From Clostridia bacterium (GTDB lineage Bacteria > Bacillota > Clostridia > Christensenellales > CAG-917), in NCBI GenBank assembly GCA_017500745.1, contig JAFVYE010000035.1, positions 1 through 14,858 on the forward strand: DNA of 14,858 nucleotides, read 5' to 3'. The number at the start of each line of letters is the position of its first letter. Positions within the stretch are counted from its first letter, which is position 1. This document shows positions 1 to 6,226 of this stretch, one piece after another. The translations under genes and the position numbers were made by a program. The notes beneath the pieces are model-generated. The model did not search any database. It was not told the DNA's origin and worked only from the letters and a program-made list of their open reading frames with translations.

Positions 1-104
1 ATCCCAGCGTAATCACGGTTGATTTCCTCTGCAAGTTCAACAATTCTCTTTTGGATTTCATCTTGTGTTATCAACACCTTTGCCACTTCTTTTCCGTATT
101 GCAT
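1..104 (-). CDS. hpt: Hypoxanthine phosphoribosyltransferase, N-terminal fragment (cut by window edge)
   Basis: The first 34 residues are visible, starting MQYGKEVAKVLITQDEIQ and ending in a NRDYAG-type motif, which is the usual N-terminus of bacterial hypoxanthine (guanine) phosphoribosyltransferase, a cytoplasmic purine-salvage enzyme that joins hypoxanthine or guanine to PRPP. The catalytic PRPP-binding part lies outside the window. The ATG at 104 is preceded by an AAAGGTG Shine-Dalgarno (complement of 111-117) with 6 nt spacing. It starts 19 nt after the tilS stop, so the two are almost certainly co-transcribed; tilS-hpt is a conserved Firmicutes pair, usually followed by ftsH (outside this window, inferred). 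The short length visible limits certainty, but context and sequence agree. Confidence 0.85.
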   Translation of the reverse strand, partial: MQYGKEVAKVLITQDEIQKRIVELAEEINRDYAG

Positions 105-123
105 ATAAGTCACCTTTTGTGGT

Positions 124-1419
124 TTATTTTGTGATTTTTGCCATTTGTGCTCCCTCTTCAACCTTTAGGTCTTTGGAGATCTCAACTCCAAGCACAAACA
201 GGATTTCGTTTGAGTTTTTGTATCCATTTGGAGCGCTTGCCAGCACAATGAGATTTTTACGCTTGCGCAAGGGCACCTTTTTGTCCGTCAAAAAGTCGCC
301 AAGACTTTTGCTTCCACCGCCGAATTTTCTGATGACGTCCTTCTCACGAGGATGACGGAGCACTGCATTTTTTGGCACTTTGTTGAGGTCTATAATGAGT
401 TCGCCTTGTTCAAGCTCAAATTTGTCAACGGGCACAACCGTGATGATGCCCTCAATGCTTTTCTTTTCAAAGGGGATTTCACCAAAGTCATCAGGGCTCA
501 ACGCTCTTGCAATGACAATTTTGTTCCCATCTTTGTGGGCAATCAATCCGTGTGGCAAGTCAATTTTTTTGCCGTTTTCTGCATCCTTCAAGTCAAAAAT
601 CAAAGGATAATGCCTCTCCTCAATGTCTTGACGTACTCCAAGCTTTTCTGCAATCAGCATAATTTTGCGCTTGGCAATGGCAGGGGTGTCAAGTTCGGTA
701 ACGTCAATTTCGCCCTCGCCGTCTGAAACAATCACTTCTCCTACGGCGTCCAAGAGATATTGGTCCACCTCGCTTGCGTTCCGTGACAATCGGGCAATGG
801 CTTCAACAAGGGCAGGAAACCTTGTTTTCAACTCCGCAATTTCCTTGCGAAGATAGTTTCTTGTGTAGGCATCATCCCTGTTGGTGTTATCCTCAACGTA
901 GGGCACGTTGTTGGCCTTGACGTAGTTGTCCACGTCCTCTCTGGTGAAGTTTATGAGGGGGCGCACGTAGCGTCCACTGACCTCACTCATGCCTTTGAGC
1001 CCTCTAACACCGGTGCCACGCAATATGCGCATGAGCACTGTTTCAACTTGATCATCCCCGTGATGAGCAATTGCAACGTAGTCGCACCGCCCCTCCCTTA
1101 GAAGCTTGTCAAGATGAAAATATCTCAACTCTCTTGCGCCTTGCTCAATGGTTAAGCCGTTTTCAAGAGCATAGGTGGGGGTGTCAAAGGAAATTTGAAG
1201 GCACTCCACCCCGTTGTTTTTGCACCAATCTGCAACAAACTGGCTGTCCTTTACAGAGTGGTCGCCACGGATGCCGTGCTCAAAATTGACAGCAAAGAAG
1301 TCCACTCCCATTTCTTTCAAGACGTGGGCAAGGGCCATGGAGTCCCTGCCACCAGAAAGTGCAAGAGCAATTTTGCCTGTTTTGAGATAGGGTGCGTTTA
1401 CAACAAGATTTTTTGCCAT
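124..1419 (-). CDS. tilS: tRNA(Ile)-lysidine synthase TilS
   Basis: This 431-residue protein modifies C34 of the AUA-reading tRNA-Ile to lysidine, using ATP and lysine, in the cytoplasm; the reaction changes both codon and amino-acid identity of the tRNA and is essential in most bacteria. Visible evidence: the N-type ATP pyrophosphatase P-loop SGGRDS at residues 22-27, the second active-site motif HHGDDQVET near residues 118-126 followed by a conserved RILRGTGVRGLKGM segment, and a C-terminal TilS domain beginning around LRHPREKD with the GDFLTDKKVP motif. Length is typical of Firmicutes TilS (about 430-470). No alternative start codon lies between the ATG and the P-loop, so the ATG at 1419 is kept although the nearest GAGG is about 13 nt upstream, which is long. 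A promoter just upstream could give a leaderless transcript. It is followed after 19 nt by hpt. Confidence 0.95.
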   Translation of the reverse strand: MAKNLVVNAPYLKTGKIALALSGGRDSMALAHVLKEMGVDFFAVNFEHGIRGDHSVKDSQFVADWCKNNGVECLQISFDTPTYALENGLTIEQGARELRYFHLDKLLREGRCDYVAIAHHGDDQVETVLMRILRGTGVRGLKGMSEVSGRYVRPLINFTREDVDNYVKANNVPYVEDNTNRDDAYTRNYLRKEIAELKTRFPALVEAIARLSRNASEVDQYLLDAVGEVIVSDGEGEIDVTELDTPAIAKRKIMLIAEKLGVRQDIEERHYPLIFDLKDAENGKKIDLPHGLIAHKDGNKIVIARALSPDDFGEIPFEKKSIEGIITVVPVDKFELEQGELIIDLNKVPKNAVLRHPREKDVIRKFGGGSKSLGDFLTDKKVPLRKRKNLIVLASAPNGYKNSNEILFVLGVEISKDLKVEEGAQMAKITK

Positions 1420-1425
1420 ATTACA

Positions 1426-1454
1426 AGTATAACCTCTTTTGTCAAATTTGTCTA
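1426..1454 (-). promoter_or_regulatory. Candidate sigma-A promoter of tilS-hpt
   Basis: On the minus strand a TAGACA -35 (complement of 1449-1454; 5 of 6 to TTGACA) is followed by a 17-nt spacer and a TATACT -10 (complement of 1426-1431; 5 of 6 to TATAAT). Transcription would begin about 6-7 nt later, that is at or within 1-2 nt of the tilS ATG (1419). The -35 falls in a small inverted repeat (1445-1463). The pattern is read directly; promoter activity and start point are inferred. Confidence 0.5.
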
Positions 1455-1482
1455 TGACAAATTACGCCCACACACGTGGGCG
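1445..1482 (-). repeat. Two adjacent small inverted repeats upstream of tilS
   Basis: AATTTGTC (1445-1452) and GACAAATT (1456-1463) form an 8-bp stem with a 3-nt loop. Two bases on, CGCCCAC (1465-1471) and GTGGGCG (1476-1482) form a 7-bp G+C-rich stem with a 4-nt loop. On the minus strand the G+C stem is followed by TAATTTGTC, not a clean T-run, so it is at best a poor terminator for spoIIE. The first repeat overlaps the -35 of the putative tilS promoter, so it may instead be an operator or a coincidence. Confidence 0.45.
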
Positions 1483-1600
1483 CAAAGGGCAAAACCTGCG
1501 TTTCACCATTATGATTTCAAATCCGAGCGGATAGAACCCATGTTTTGATTGTCACAGACGTGCCCAAAACAAAAATAAAAAACGAATTATGTCCAATTTC

Positions 1601-1621
1601 AAAAATAATAGAATTATTTTT
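1601..1621 (-). other. AT-only hairpin directly after spoIIE stop
   Basis: AAAAATAAT (1601-1609) and ATTATTTTT (1613-1621) pair perfectly over 9 bp with a 3-nt loop, one nucleotide after the spoIIE stop codon. The 3' arm ends in five T residues on the minus strand, and a T-rich stretch follows around 1566-1592. With no G-C pairs the stem is weak, so this may be only an inefficient terminator or a 3'-end stabiliser. The rest of the 1420-1622 gap holds no gene that I can see. Confidence 0.3.
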
Positions 1622-1622
1622 G

Positions 1623-3884
1623 TCACAAAGCAATCAATCTCATCACCATAACCGTGCAATCGTCTTGCGCCCCTTCTCCCAGGGCAGACAGCAAAATTTT
1701 GTCCGCCAAGGTTTGAGGATTTGAGGTGTTGACCTCGCAAGACAGATTGATGACTCCACTTTCACCAAGAGCGTCCACGACTCCATCGCTGGCAAGAATG
1801 ACCATGTCGCCGTCATACAACTGATGCCGTGCTGTGACGGGGTTGATTTTGTCCAATATTCCAACGGGAGGAGCGGTGGATTTGACCACCTCAACTGCGT
1901 CTTTTCGCAGAATAAACCCAGAGGTAGCCCCCAGCTTTATGATGTCAAGACCTCCGTCTGCCGTGTCAATGACCGCAATGTCCAAAGCAGAAAAATCCTC
2001 ATCCCCCACAAGACACAGCAGCTGATTGACCATGGACAATATGAGCCCGTCCTCAAAGCCCGCCTTGTAAAAGTTTTCAATCATATTCAAGGATCGCATT
2101 GAGGCAAGCGATGCCTTTGGCCCGCTTCCCATGCCATCTGCAAGGGCAAATATCTTTTTGTTTGGAGAGGGCGACAGCACTGCTTTGCTATCTCCTGACA
2201 CCAATTGACCGTCCCTCTTTTTTTCTGAAATTCCGTAGGCGACCTCAAAGGTGGGGGCTGTCACAAGATGCACCGTCTTTTCCTCCCCTCTGTCCGTAAC
2301 CTTGTCAATTGTGTAGGGGTTCTTCAAACATTTTGACACCGTGCTTACAAGCATAGTTTTGCCCACGTCTACCTCTCTTACTGTGAGAGCAACCCGTGAC
2401 GATGCCCCTTTGCCTGCAATCACCGTTTCGCTTGCAACAATGTTATGCTTCAACAGTTCGTTTTCAACTCGCTCCTCGTCCTCCCCTGCAAAGGTTATAT
2501 TCTTGGAGTACTCCTGTGACAAGGAGTCCAAAATCAACGACATCCCAGCAAACTGCTCTGACATAACCTTTTTGCAACTGAAAATTTCCTTGCCAAGAGC
2601 AGTCTTGGTTTTGTAGGACTCCCCTGCGTTGTTGACCACAGACAAAAGATTGTGCACTTTCACACACCTTGACGACAAAAAGTTGGGCACGTCAAGTATG
2701 GTGGTCTTTCCCCTTGACATAACCGCTTCTGCAAGAGGAGCAATGACCTCAGAGGTGTCACTTCCAAGAGCAGAAAAGCATTTGTTCCTTTCAGAGCAAC
2801 GCCCGCAATAATTTTTGGCCACCTCTTTGGCAAGTCTTTTTGCGGTGTATGGGTTGTTTTCATCCTCGCCGTCAAGTTGGTCAGCCAAATCCAAAAACAC
2901 GTCGCTGACAGAGGACAGCCTTCCAGCCACAGACATTCTGTCACGATTGACCATGGCGCACAAGGTGTCTGCCTTGTCACGAGATGGACGCGCAAGCCGA
3001 CTTCTCACCTCCTTTGGCAACAGACAGTACGTCATTGATCCAACAAAAATGAGCACGGCACTTTCATAGCCAACGGCAACTTTCAAAAGCCAAAAAATCA
3101 AGGCAAGTGCCGTCATGGCAATTGATGAGGCAAACCTTGAAAATGAGCAAAGTGCAGATGCAGAGAACCCCAGCATTACGCACACTCCAACAATGTAAAA
3201 GTCAAAGGATTTTAGCACCGCCCCCAAGGACAACAACAAGCTCAAAGTCAAGGTTGCACCCTGCTTTCCACTTGCACAAAAACACATCGTAACAAAGCCA
3301 AAAACCAAGTAAAACAGCTGAAATCCATACAAGCTTACACCGTACGTTGCATAGGCAAACGCAACCGCAAACAAAGATATGCAAATTGTTTCATCCAGCG
3401 TAAAACGACACTTTATGCCTCTGATTAGTACTGCATAACCGCCGATTGTGCAACAAAGTCCAAATATTGCCGACAGCACAATGGATAGCGCAAGGCGCAG
3501 TCCATCACCAAAAAGCACCAGTCTTGTGACACCCTCAACAAGAGCACACAGCACCGAAAACAGCACCACCGACCACACGGGGACGTTGCGCCTCATGCGA
3601 TGATAGATGAAGTACAACGACACAAACATCACAGGGGGCACGGCAAGGAAAGCAAGGGCCATCCATCCGTCCAAAAACACACTGCCTGCAACAACAAACA
3701 ATGGCGATATTATTGCAAGATTTTGCCTTGCATATGCAAGCCCTGCAAACACTCCAAGTGACAGGGCAAAGCCAATTTTCCCCGTGGAGAAAAACAGCAG
3801 AAACAGCAGAAAAGAGCAAGTGTATCTAAGAGCCACTTGAGGATTGACCGCATAGGTTTTTGATTTGAATTTGATTGGTTGCAT
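1623..3884 (-). CDS. spoIIE: Stage II sporulation protein E (SpoIIE), membrane PP2C-type phosphatase
   Basis: SpoIIE sits at the sporulation septum and dephosphorylates SpoIIAA, which frees sigma-F in the forespore. Here the N-terminal ~295 residues are a run of hydrophobic membrane segments, the middle (about 300-560) is the regulatory/oligomerisation region, and the C-terminal ~180 residues are a PP2C/SpoIIE phosphatase. Metal-binding motifs are visible: ALADGMGSG (Asp ~583), ILASDGVVDA (Asp ~700) and QDDCTVMV (Asp ~741-742). A CGRCSERNKC cysteine cluster occurs at about 360-369. At 753 aa it is somewhat shorter than the roughly 830-residue Bacillus protein. Start choice is uncertain: ATG at 3884 is used, a TTG at 3899 would add five residues, and neither has a recognisable ribosome binding site. 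A terminator hairpin ends just upstream (3901), so its promoter must overlap that hairpin or lie very close. Downstream tilS-hpt is conserved Firmicutes synteny. Confidence 0.93.
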   Translation of the reverse strand: MQPIKFKSKTYAVNPQVALRYTCSFLLFLLFFSTGKIGFALSLGVFAGLAYARQNLAIISPLFVVAGSVFLDGWMALAFLAVPPVMFVSLYFIYHRMRRNVPVWSVVLFSVLCALVEGVTRLVLFGDGLRLALSIVLSAIFGLCCTIGGYAVLIRGIKCRFTLDETICISLFAVAFAYATYGVSLYGFQLFYLVFGFVTMCFCASGKQGATLTLSLLLSLGAVLKSFDFYIVGVCVMLGFSASALCSFSRFASSIAMTALALIFWLLKVAVGYESAVLIFVGSMTYCLLPKEVRSRLARPSRDKADTLCAMVNRDRMSVAGRLSSVSDVFLDLADQLDGEDENNPYTAKRLAKEVAKNYCGRCSERNKCFSALGSDTSEVIAPLAEAVMSRGKTTILDVPNFLSSRCVKVHNLLSVVNNAGESYKTKTALGKEIFSCKKVMSEQFAGMSLILDSLSQEYSKNITFAGEDEERVENELLKHNIVASETVIAGKGASSRVALTVREVDVGKTMLVSTVSKCLKNPYTIDKVTDRGEEKTVHLVTAPTFEVAYGISEKKRDGQLVSGDSKAVLSPSPNKKIFALADGMGSGPKASLASMRSLNMIENFYKAGFEDGLILSMVNQLLCLVGDEDFSALDIAVIDTADGGLDIIKLGATSGFILRKDAVEVVKSTAPPVGILDKINPVTARHQLYDGDMVILASDGVVDALGESGVINLSCEVNTSNPQTLADKILLSALGEGAQDDCTVMVMRLIAL

Positions 3885-3900
3885 GAATATATTATTCAAA

Positions 3901-3932
3901 TAAAAAACCGCATATCCTTTCGGTTATGCGGT
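3901..3932 (-). terminator. Intrinsic terminator after the yerC-type gene
   Basis: ACCGCATA and TATGCGGT (3907-3914 and 3925-3932) form an 8-bp stem with a 10-nt loop; on the minus strand it is followed by TTTTTTA (complement of 3901-3907). It lies 28 nt past the yerC stop and only 1-17 nt before the spoIIE start, so it separates the two transcription units while crowding the spoIIE start. Confidence 0.8.
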
Positions 3933-3936
3933 GAAT

Positions 3937-3945
3937 TTTGTCGGT
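3937..3945 (+). promoter_or_regulatory. Weak Spo0A-box-like sequence upstream of spoIIE
   Basis: TTTGTCGGT matches 7 of 9 positions of the 0A box TTTGTCRAA. The placement, about 50-60 bp upstream of spoIIE, suits the known Spo0A~P control of spoIIE in Bacillus, but two core mismatches make it a tentative call and no convincing -35/-10 pair accompanies it. Confidence 0.2.
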
Positions 3946-3960
3946 ATATTAGGTTTTTGA

Positions 3961-4290
3961 TTATTCCTCAATCTGAGGAGCTTCCTCTCCTTCAATAGAG
4001 TTGTCTGTGGCCTCTTCTGCGCTGGCTTTTTCCTCTGCAACAAGTCTGCGAAGGATGTCGCTATATCCGCCACTACCGTGTCTTATACAGCGTGACACCC
4101 GTGAAAGGGTTGCGCTTGAGATCTCTGTCTTTTGAATGACTTGGTTGTAGGTTGCGCCTTCAAGGAACATTTGAGCGGCGTCCACTCTTTGTTCCATCTT
4201 TTCAATTTCTGCATAGGTGCAGAGATCATCAAAAAAGGCCTCAAATTCCTCTTCTGTGTTGAGCTTTGCCAAAATTTCAAAAAGTTTCAT
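3961..4290 (-). CDS. yerC: YerC/YecD family TrpR-like DNA-binding regulator
   Basis: This is a 109-residue protein of the TrpR-related YerC/YecD family, whose members are small helical helix-turn-helix proteins with poorly known targets. Evidence: the family-typical N-terminus with short helices, the segment EKMEQRVDAAQMFLEGATYNQV (about residues 32-53) leading into the HTH-like ISSATLSRVSRCIRHGSGGY (about 57-76), where TLSRVSRC is the recognition-helix-type motif. The last ~25 residues are a strongly acidic tail of Glu, Asp and Ala that the core family does not need. ATG at 4290 has a GAGG Shine-Dalgarno (complement of 4298-4302) with 7 nt spacing. It has its own apparent promoter and terminator, so it is probably monocistronic between the opp operon and spoIIE. 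Its position gives no firm clue to its regulon. Confidence 0.87.
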   Translation of the reverse strand: MKLFEILAKLNTEEEFEAFFDDLCTYAEIEKMEQRVDAAQMFLEGATYNQVIQKTEISSATLSRVSRCIRHGSGGYSDILRRLVAEEKASAEEATDNSIEGEEAPQIEE

Positions 4291-4309
4291 ATCATTTCCT
4301 CTAACATAT

Positions 4310-4338
4310 ATTTTACTATTTTTCTTTATGAAAGTAAA
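4310..4338 (-). promoter_or_regulatory. Candidate promoter of the yerC-type gene
   Basis: On the minus strand TTTACT (-35, complement of 4333-4338; 4 of 6) and TAAAAT (-10, complement of 4310-4315; 5 of 6) are separated by 17 nt, with A/T-rich DNA upstream. Transcription would start near 4303, leaving a leader of about 13 nt that just includes the Shine-Dalgarno. The interval 4339-4489 between this and the opp terminator holds nothing else that I recognise. Confidence 0.45.
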
Positions 4339-4489
4339 GTGTTAAAGTGTTTTTTCTTGGTATTTGTTCAAAAAAACATGCATTTTTTGACATTGTCTGC
4401 TTTTGTGCTCTGGTTGTGGCTTTATGTTGCACGTCAACCGTCACTTTTGCTGACAGCATAAAATGATTGAACGTGGCTTTTGAAACAAC

Positions 4490-4517
4490 AAAAGACAGAC
4501 CAAACGGTCTGTCTTTT
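4490..4517 (-). terminator. Intrinsic terminator of the opp operon
   Basis: A perfect 12-bp stem (4490-4501 with 4506-4517, core AAGACAGACC / GGTCTGTCTT) with a 4-nt loop lies 3 nt after the stop codon of the last operon gene. On the minus strand the 3' arm ends TCTTTT and is followed by GTTGTTT. The symmetric A/T flanks mean it could also act on plus-strand transcripts, though no plus-strand gene is present. Confidence 0.85.
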
Positions 4518-4520
4518 CAT

Positions 4521-4931
4521 TTAAAATGCAAAGTTGTACGCCAGCACCAAGGCCACGGCCACCAGCATGAGCACACCGCCCATAACCAGCAGATAATTGA
4601 ACTTGTTGCCCTTTTTCTTTTCGGCCTTTCTTTCCTTGTATTCTTGGAAATCTTCCTTCTTGTGCCAATCTCTTTTGTGGTTTGTGAACCTTTCCATCCA
4701 CACTGAGAAAGTGTAGCCAAGTCCATCAAAGGTGCCCATTCGGGAGGCCCATGTCAACCCGCCTGCTCCAAGCATGACAACTGCTGACACAAAAAATCCG
4801 TCACTTAGGTATTTGACCACGTCATATTGAGGAAGATCTGAGGTGAACACTCCGTTTATGCCACAAGGGACCAAAATGAGCCCAACGGCAAAAACCACGG
4901 CCACTACAAATTTGATTATCTTTTTTGCCAC
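4521..4931 (-). CDS. DUF3899-type small membrane protein at end of the opp operon
   Basis: The 136-residue product has three likely membrane segments: about residues 5-25, 44-62 and 113-133. Between the second and third lies a very basic segment rich in Lys, Glu and Arg (about 80-112) that is probably cytoplasmic. The segment GAGGLTWASRMGTFDGLGY after TM2 resembles the DUF3899 domain; no function is established for that family. The start is a GTG at 4931, chosen because an AGAGG Shine-Dalgarno overlaps the oppF stop codon (complement of 4938-4942) with 6 nt spacing; the intergenic gap is 9 nt. The layout implies translational coupling to oppF, and thus a role linked to the importer or its membrane assembly, but that is inference from position only. 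Confidence 0.75.
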   Translation of the reverse strand: MAKKIIKFVVAVVFAVGLILVPCGINGVFTSDLPQYDVVKYLSDGFFVSAVVMLGAGGLTWASRMGTFDGLGYTFSVWMERFTNHKRDWHKKEDFQEYKERKAEKKKGNKFNYLLVMGGVLMLVAVALVLAYNFAF

Positions 4932-4940
4932 AACAAACCT

Positions 4941-6224
4941 CTATTTGTTTGCAAGGATTTCTTGATATTTTTTGAATTCAGCATCGTTGCATGACACAAA
5001 GTGTCCAGGAGCAACTTCTCTGAAAGAGGGTTTGTCAACGGTGTAATCGTGATCTGCAAGGGGATTGTAAACAATACGCTCTCTCTTCTTTTCATAGATG
5101 GGGTCAGGGAGAGGGATTGCTGACAAAAGTGACTTGGTGTAGGGGTGCAAAGGATTCTTGAACAACTCTTCAGAGGTGGTGAGCTCAACCATGTTGCCAA
5201 AGTACATAACTGCGATTCTGTCAGAGAAATACTTGACGACTGAAAGGTCGTGAGCAATGAAGAGGATTGTGAGGCCAAGCTCGTGTCTCAAATCGTTCAA
5301 GAGGTTGATGACCTGTGCTTGAATTGACACGTCAAGAGCACTGACGGGCTCGTCAGCGATGATGAGCTCGGGCTTCATGATGATTGAGCGAGCAACACCA
5401 ATACGTTGTCTTTGACCGCCTGAGAACTCGTGAGGATATCTGCCTGCGTGTTCCTTGACAAGACCAACCTTTTCAAGAACTTCATACACCTTTTCTTCAA
5501 GGACCTCCTTGTCGCGGATGCCCTTGATGATGAGGCCTTCTGCGATGATTTCCTTGACGGTCATACGAGGATCAAGTGATGCAATAGGATCTTGGAAAAC
5601 CATTTGGATTTTGGTGACCAAGCGCTCTTTTCTTGCAAGGCGATATTCCTTGAGATATTTGAAAAGGAGTGCCTTATATTCAGGATCCTTTTTGTCCATT
5701 GCCTTGAGTTTGGGCAAATACTCTGCCTTGACTGCGGCAACGTGTTCCTTTGCGTATTCCTTGTCGCACTTGTTGTGATCGTGCTTTGCGGATTTGATTT
5801 TTGCGTTTTCTTCCTTGGCTACTGCAAGGTACTTGGCAACTTCTGCTTTGAAATCTGGTTTGTCATCGCCCTTTGCTTTGAGGGCTTCAACCATTGCATT
5901 GAATGCTGCTTTTTTGGTTTCTTTGTAGGCACCGGTGCCTGCGCAGATGCGCTTTCCTCCAAAATAAACGTTGCCTGACGTGCAGTTGTACAACTTGATG
6001 ATGCTTCTGCCAGTTGTGGTCTTGCCACAGCCAGATTCGCCAACGAGGCCAAAAACTTCGCCCTTTTTGACTTCAAAATTGACGTTGTTGACTGCCTTCA
6101 ACGTTGAATGGCCCAGCTTGAAGTATTGGCAAAGGTTTTCAACTTTGAGGAGGGTTTCGCCTTGTGCCACGGCGTTTTCTTGTTGAAGAAGGACTTCTTG
6201 TTGGTTCAAAACTTGTTCACTCAT
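4941..6224 (-). CDS. oppF: Oligopeptide/dipeptide ABC transporter ATPase OppF, with insertion
   Basis: One of two ATPases driving peptide import at the inner face of the membrane. ABC motifs are complete: Walker A GESGCGKT (62-69), Q-loop QMVFQDP (207-213), signature FSGGQRQR (267-274), Walker B ELIIADEP (286-293) and H-loop His325. The protein has 427 residues against about 310-330 for usual OppF; the excess is a Lys/Ala-rich, probably helical insertion of about 100 residues (roughly 95-200, genome 5625-5942) between Walker A and the Q-loop. The C-terminal oligopeptide-transporter extension keeps FREVAPGHFVSC, but the preceding cysteine-rich loop is short and lacks its usual cysteines. The ATG at 6224 follows the oppD stop by 2 nt; a GGAGG (complement of 6237-6241) lies 12 nt upstream inside oppD. 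Confidence 0.93.
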   Translation of the reverse strand: MSEQVLNQQEVLLQQENAVAQGETLLKVENLCQYFKLGHSTLKAVNNVNFEVKKGEVFGLVGESGCGKTTTGRSIIKLYNCTSGNVYFGGKRICAGTGAYKETKKAAFNAMVEALKAKGDDKPDFKAEVAKYLAVAKEENAKIKSAKHDHNKCDKEYAKEHVAAVKAEYLPKLKAMDKKDPEYKALLFKYLKEYRLARKERLVTKIQMVFQDPIASLDPRMTVKEIIAEGLIIKGIRDKEVLEEKVYEVLEKVGLVKEHAGRYPHEFSGGQRQRIGVARSIIMKPELIIADEPVSALDVSIQAQVINLLNDLRHELGLTILFIAHDLSVVKYFSDRIAVMYFGNMVELTTSEELFKNPLHPYTKSLLSAIPLPDPIYEKKRERIVYNPLADHDYTVDKPSFREVAPGHFVSCNDAEFKKYQEILANK

Positions 6225-6226
6225 AA

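Noticed and set aside
352..726. Plus-strand frames of up to 124 codons across tilS, spoIIE and oppF
   Set aside because: They are antisense shadows of well-supported genes with no ribosome binding sites or recognisable products.
1418..1445. TTGACA-16-TAATAT promoter at tilS
   Set aside because: The -35 is perfect, but the -10 overlaps the ATG, so the transcript would start inside the gene; the TAGACA-17-TATACT pair is placed better.
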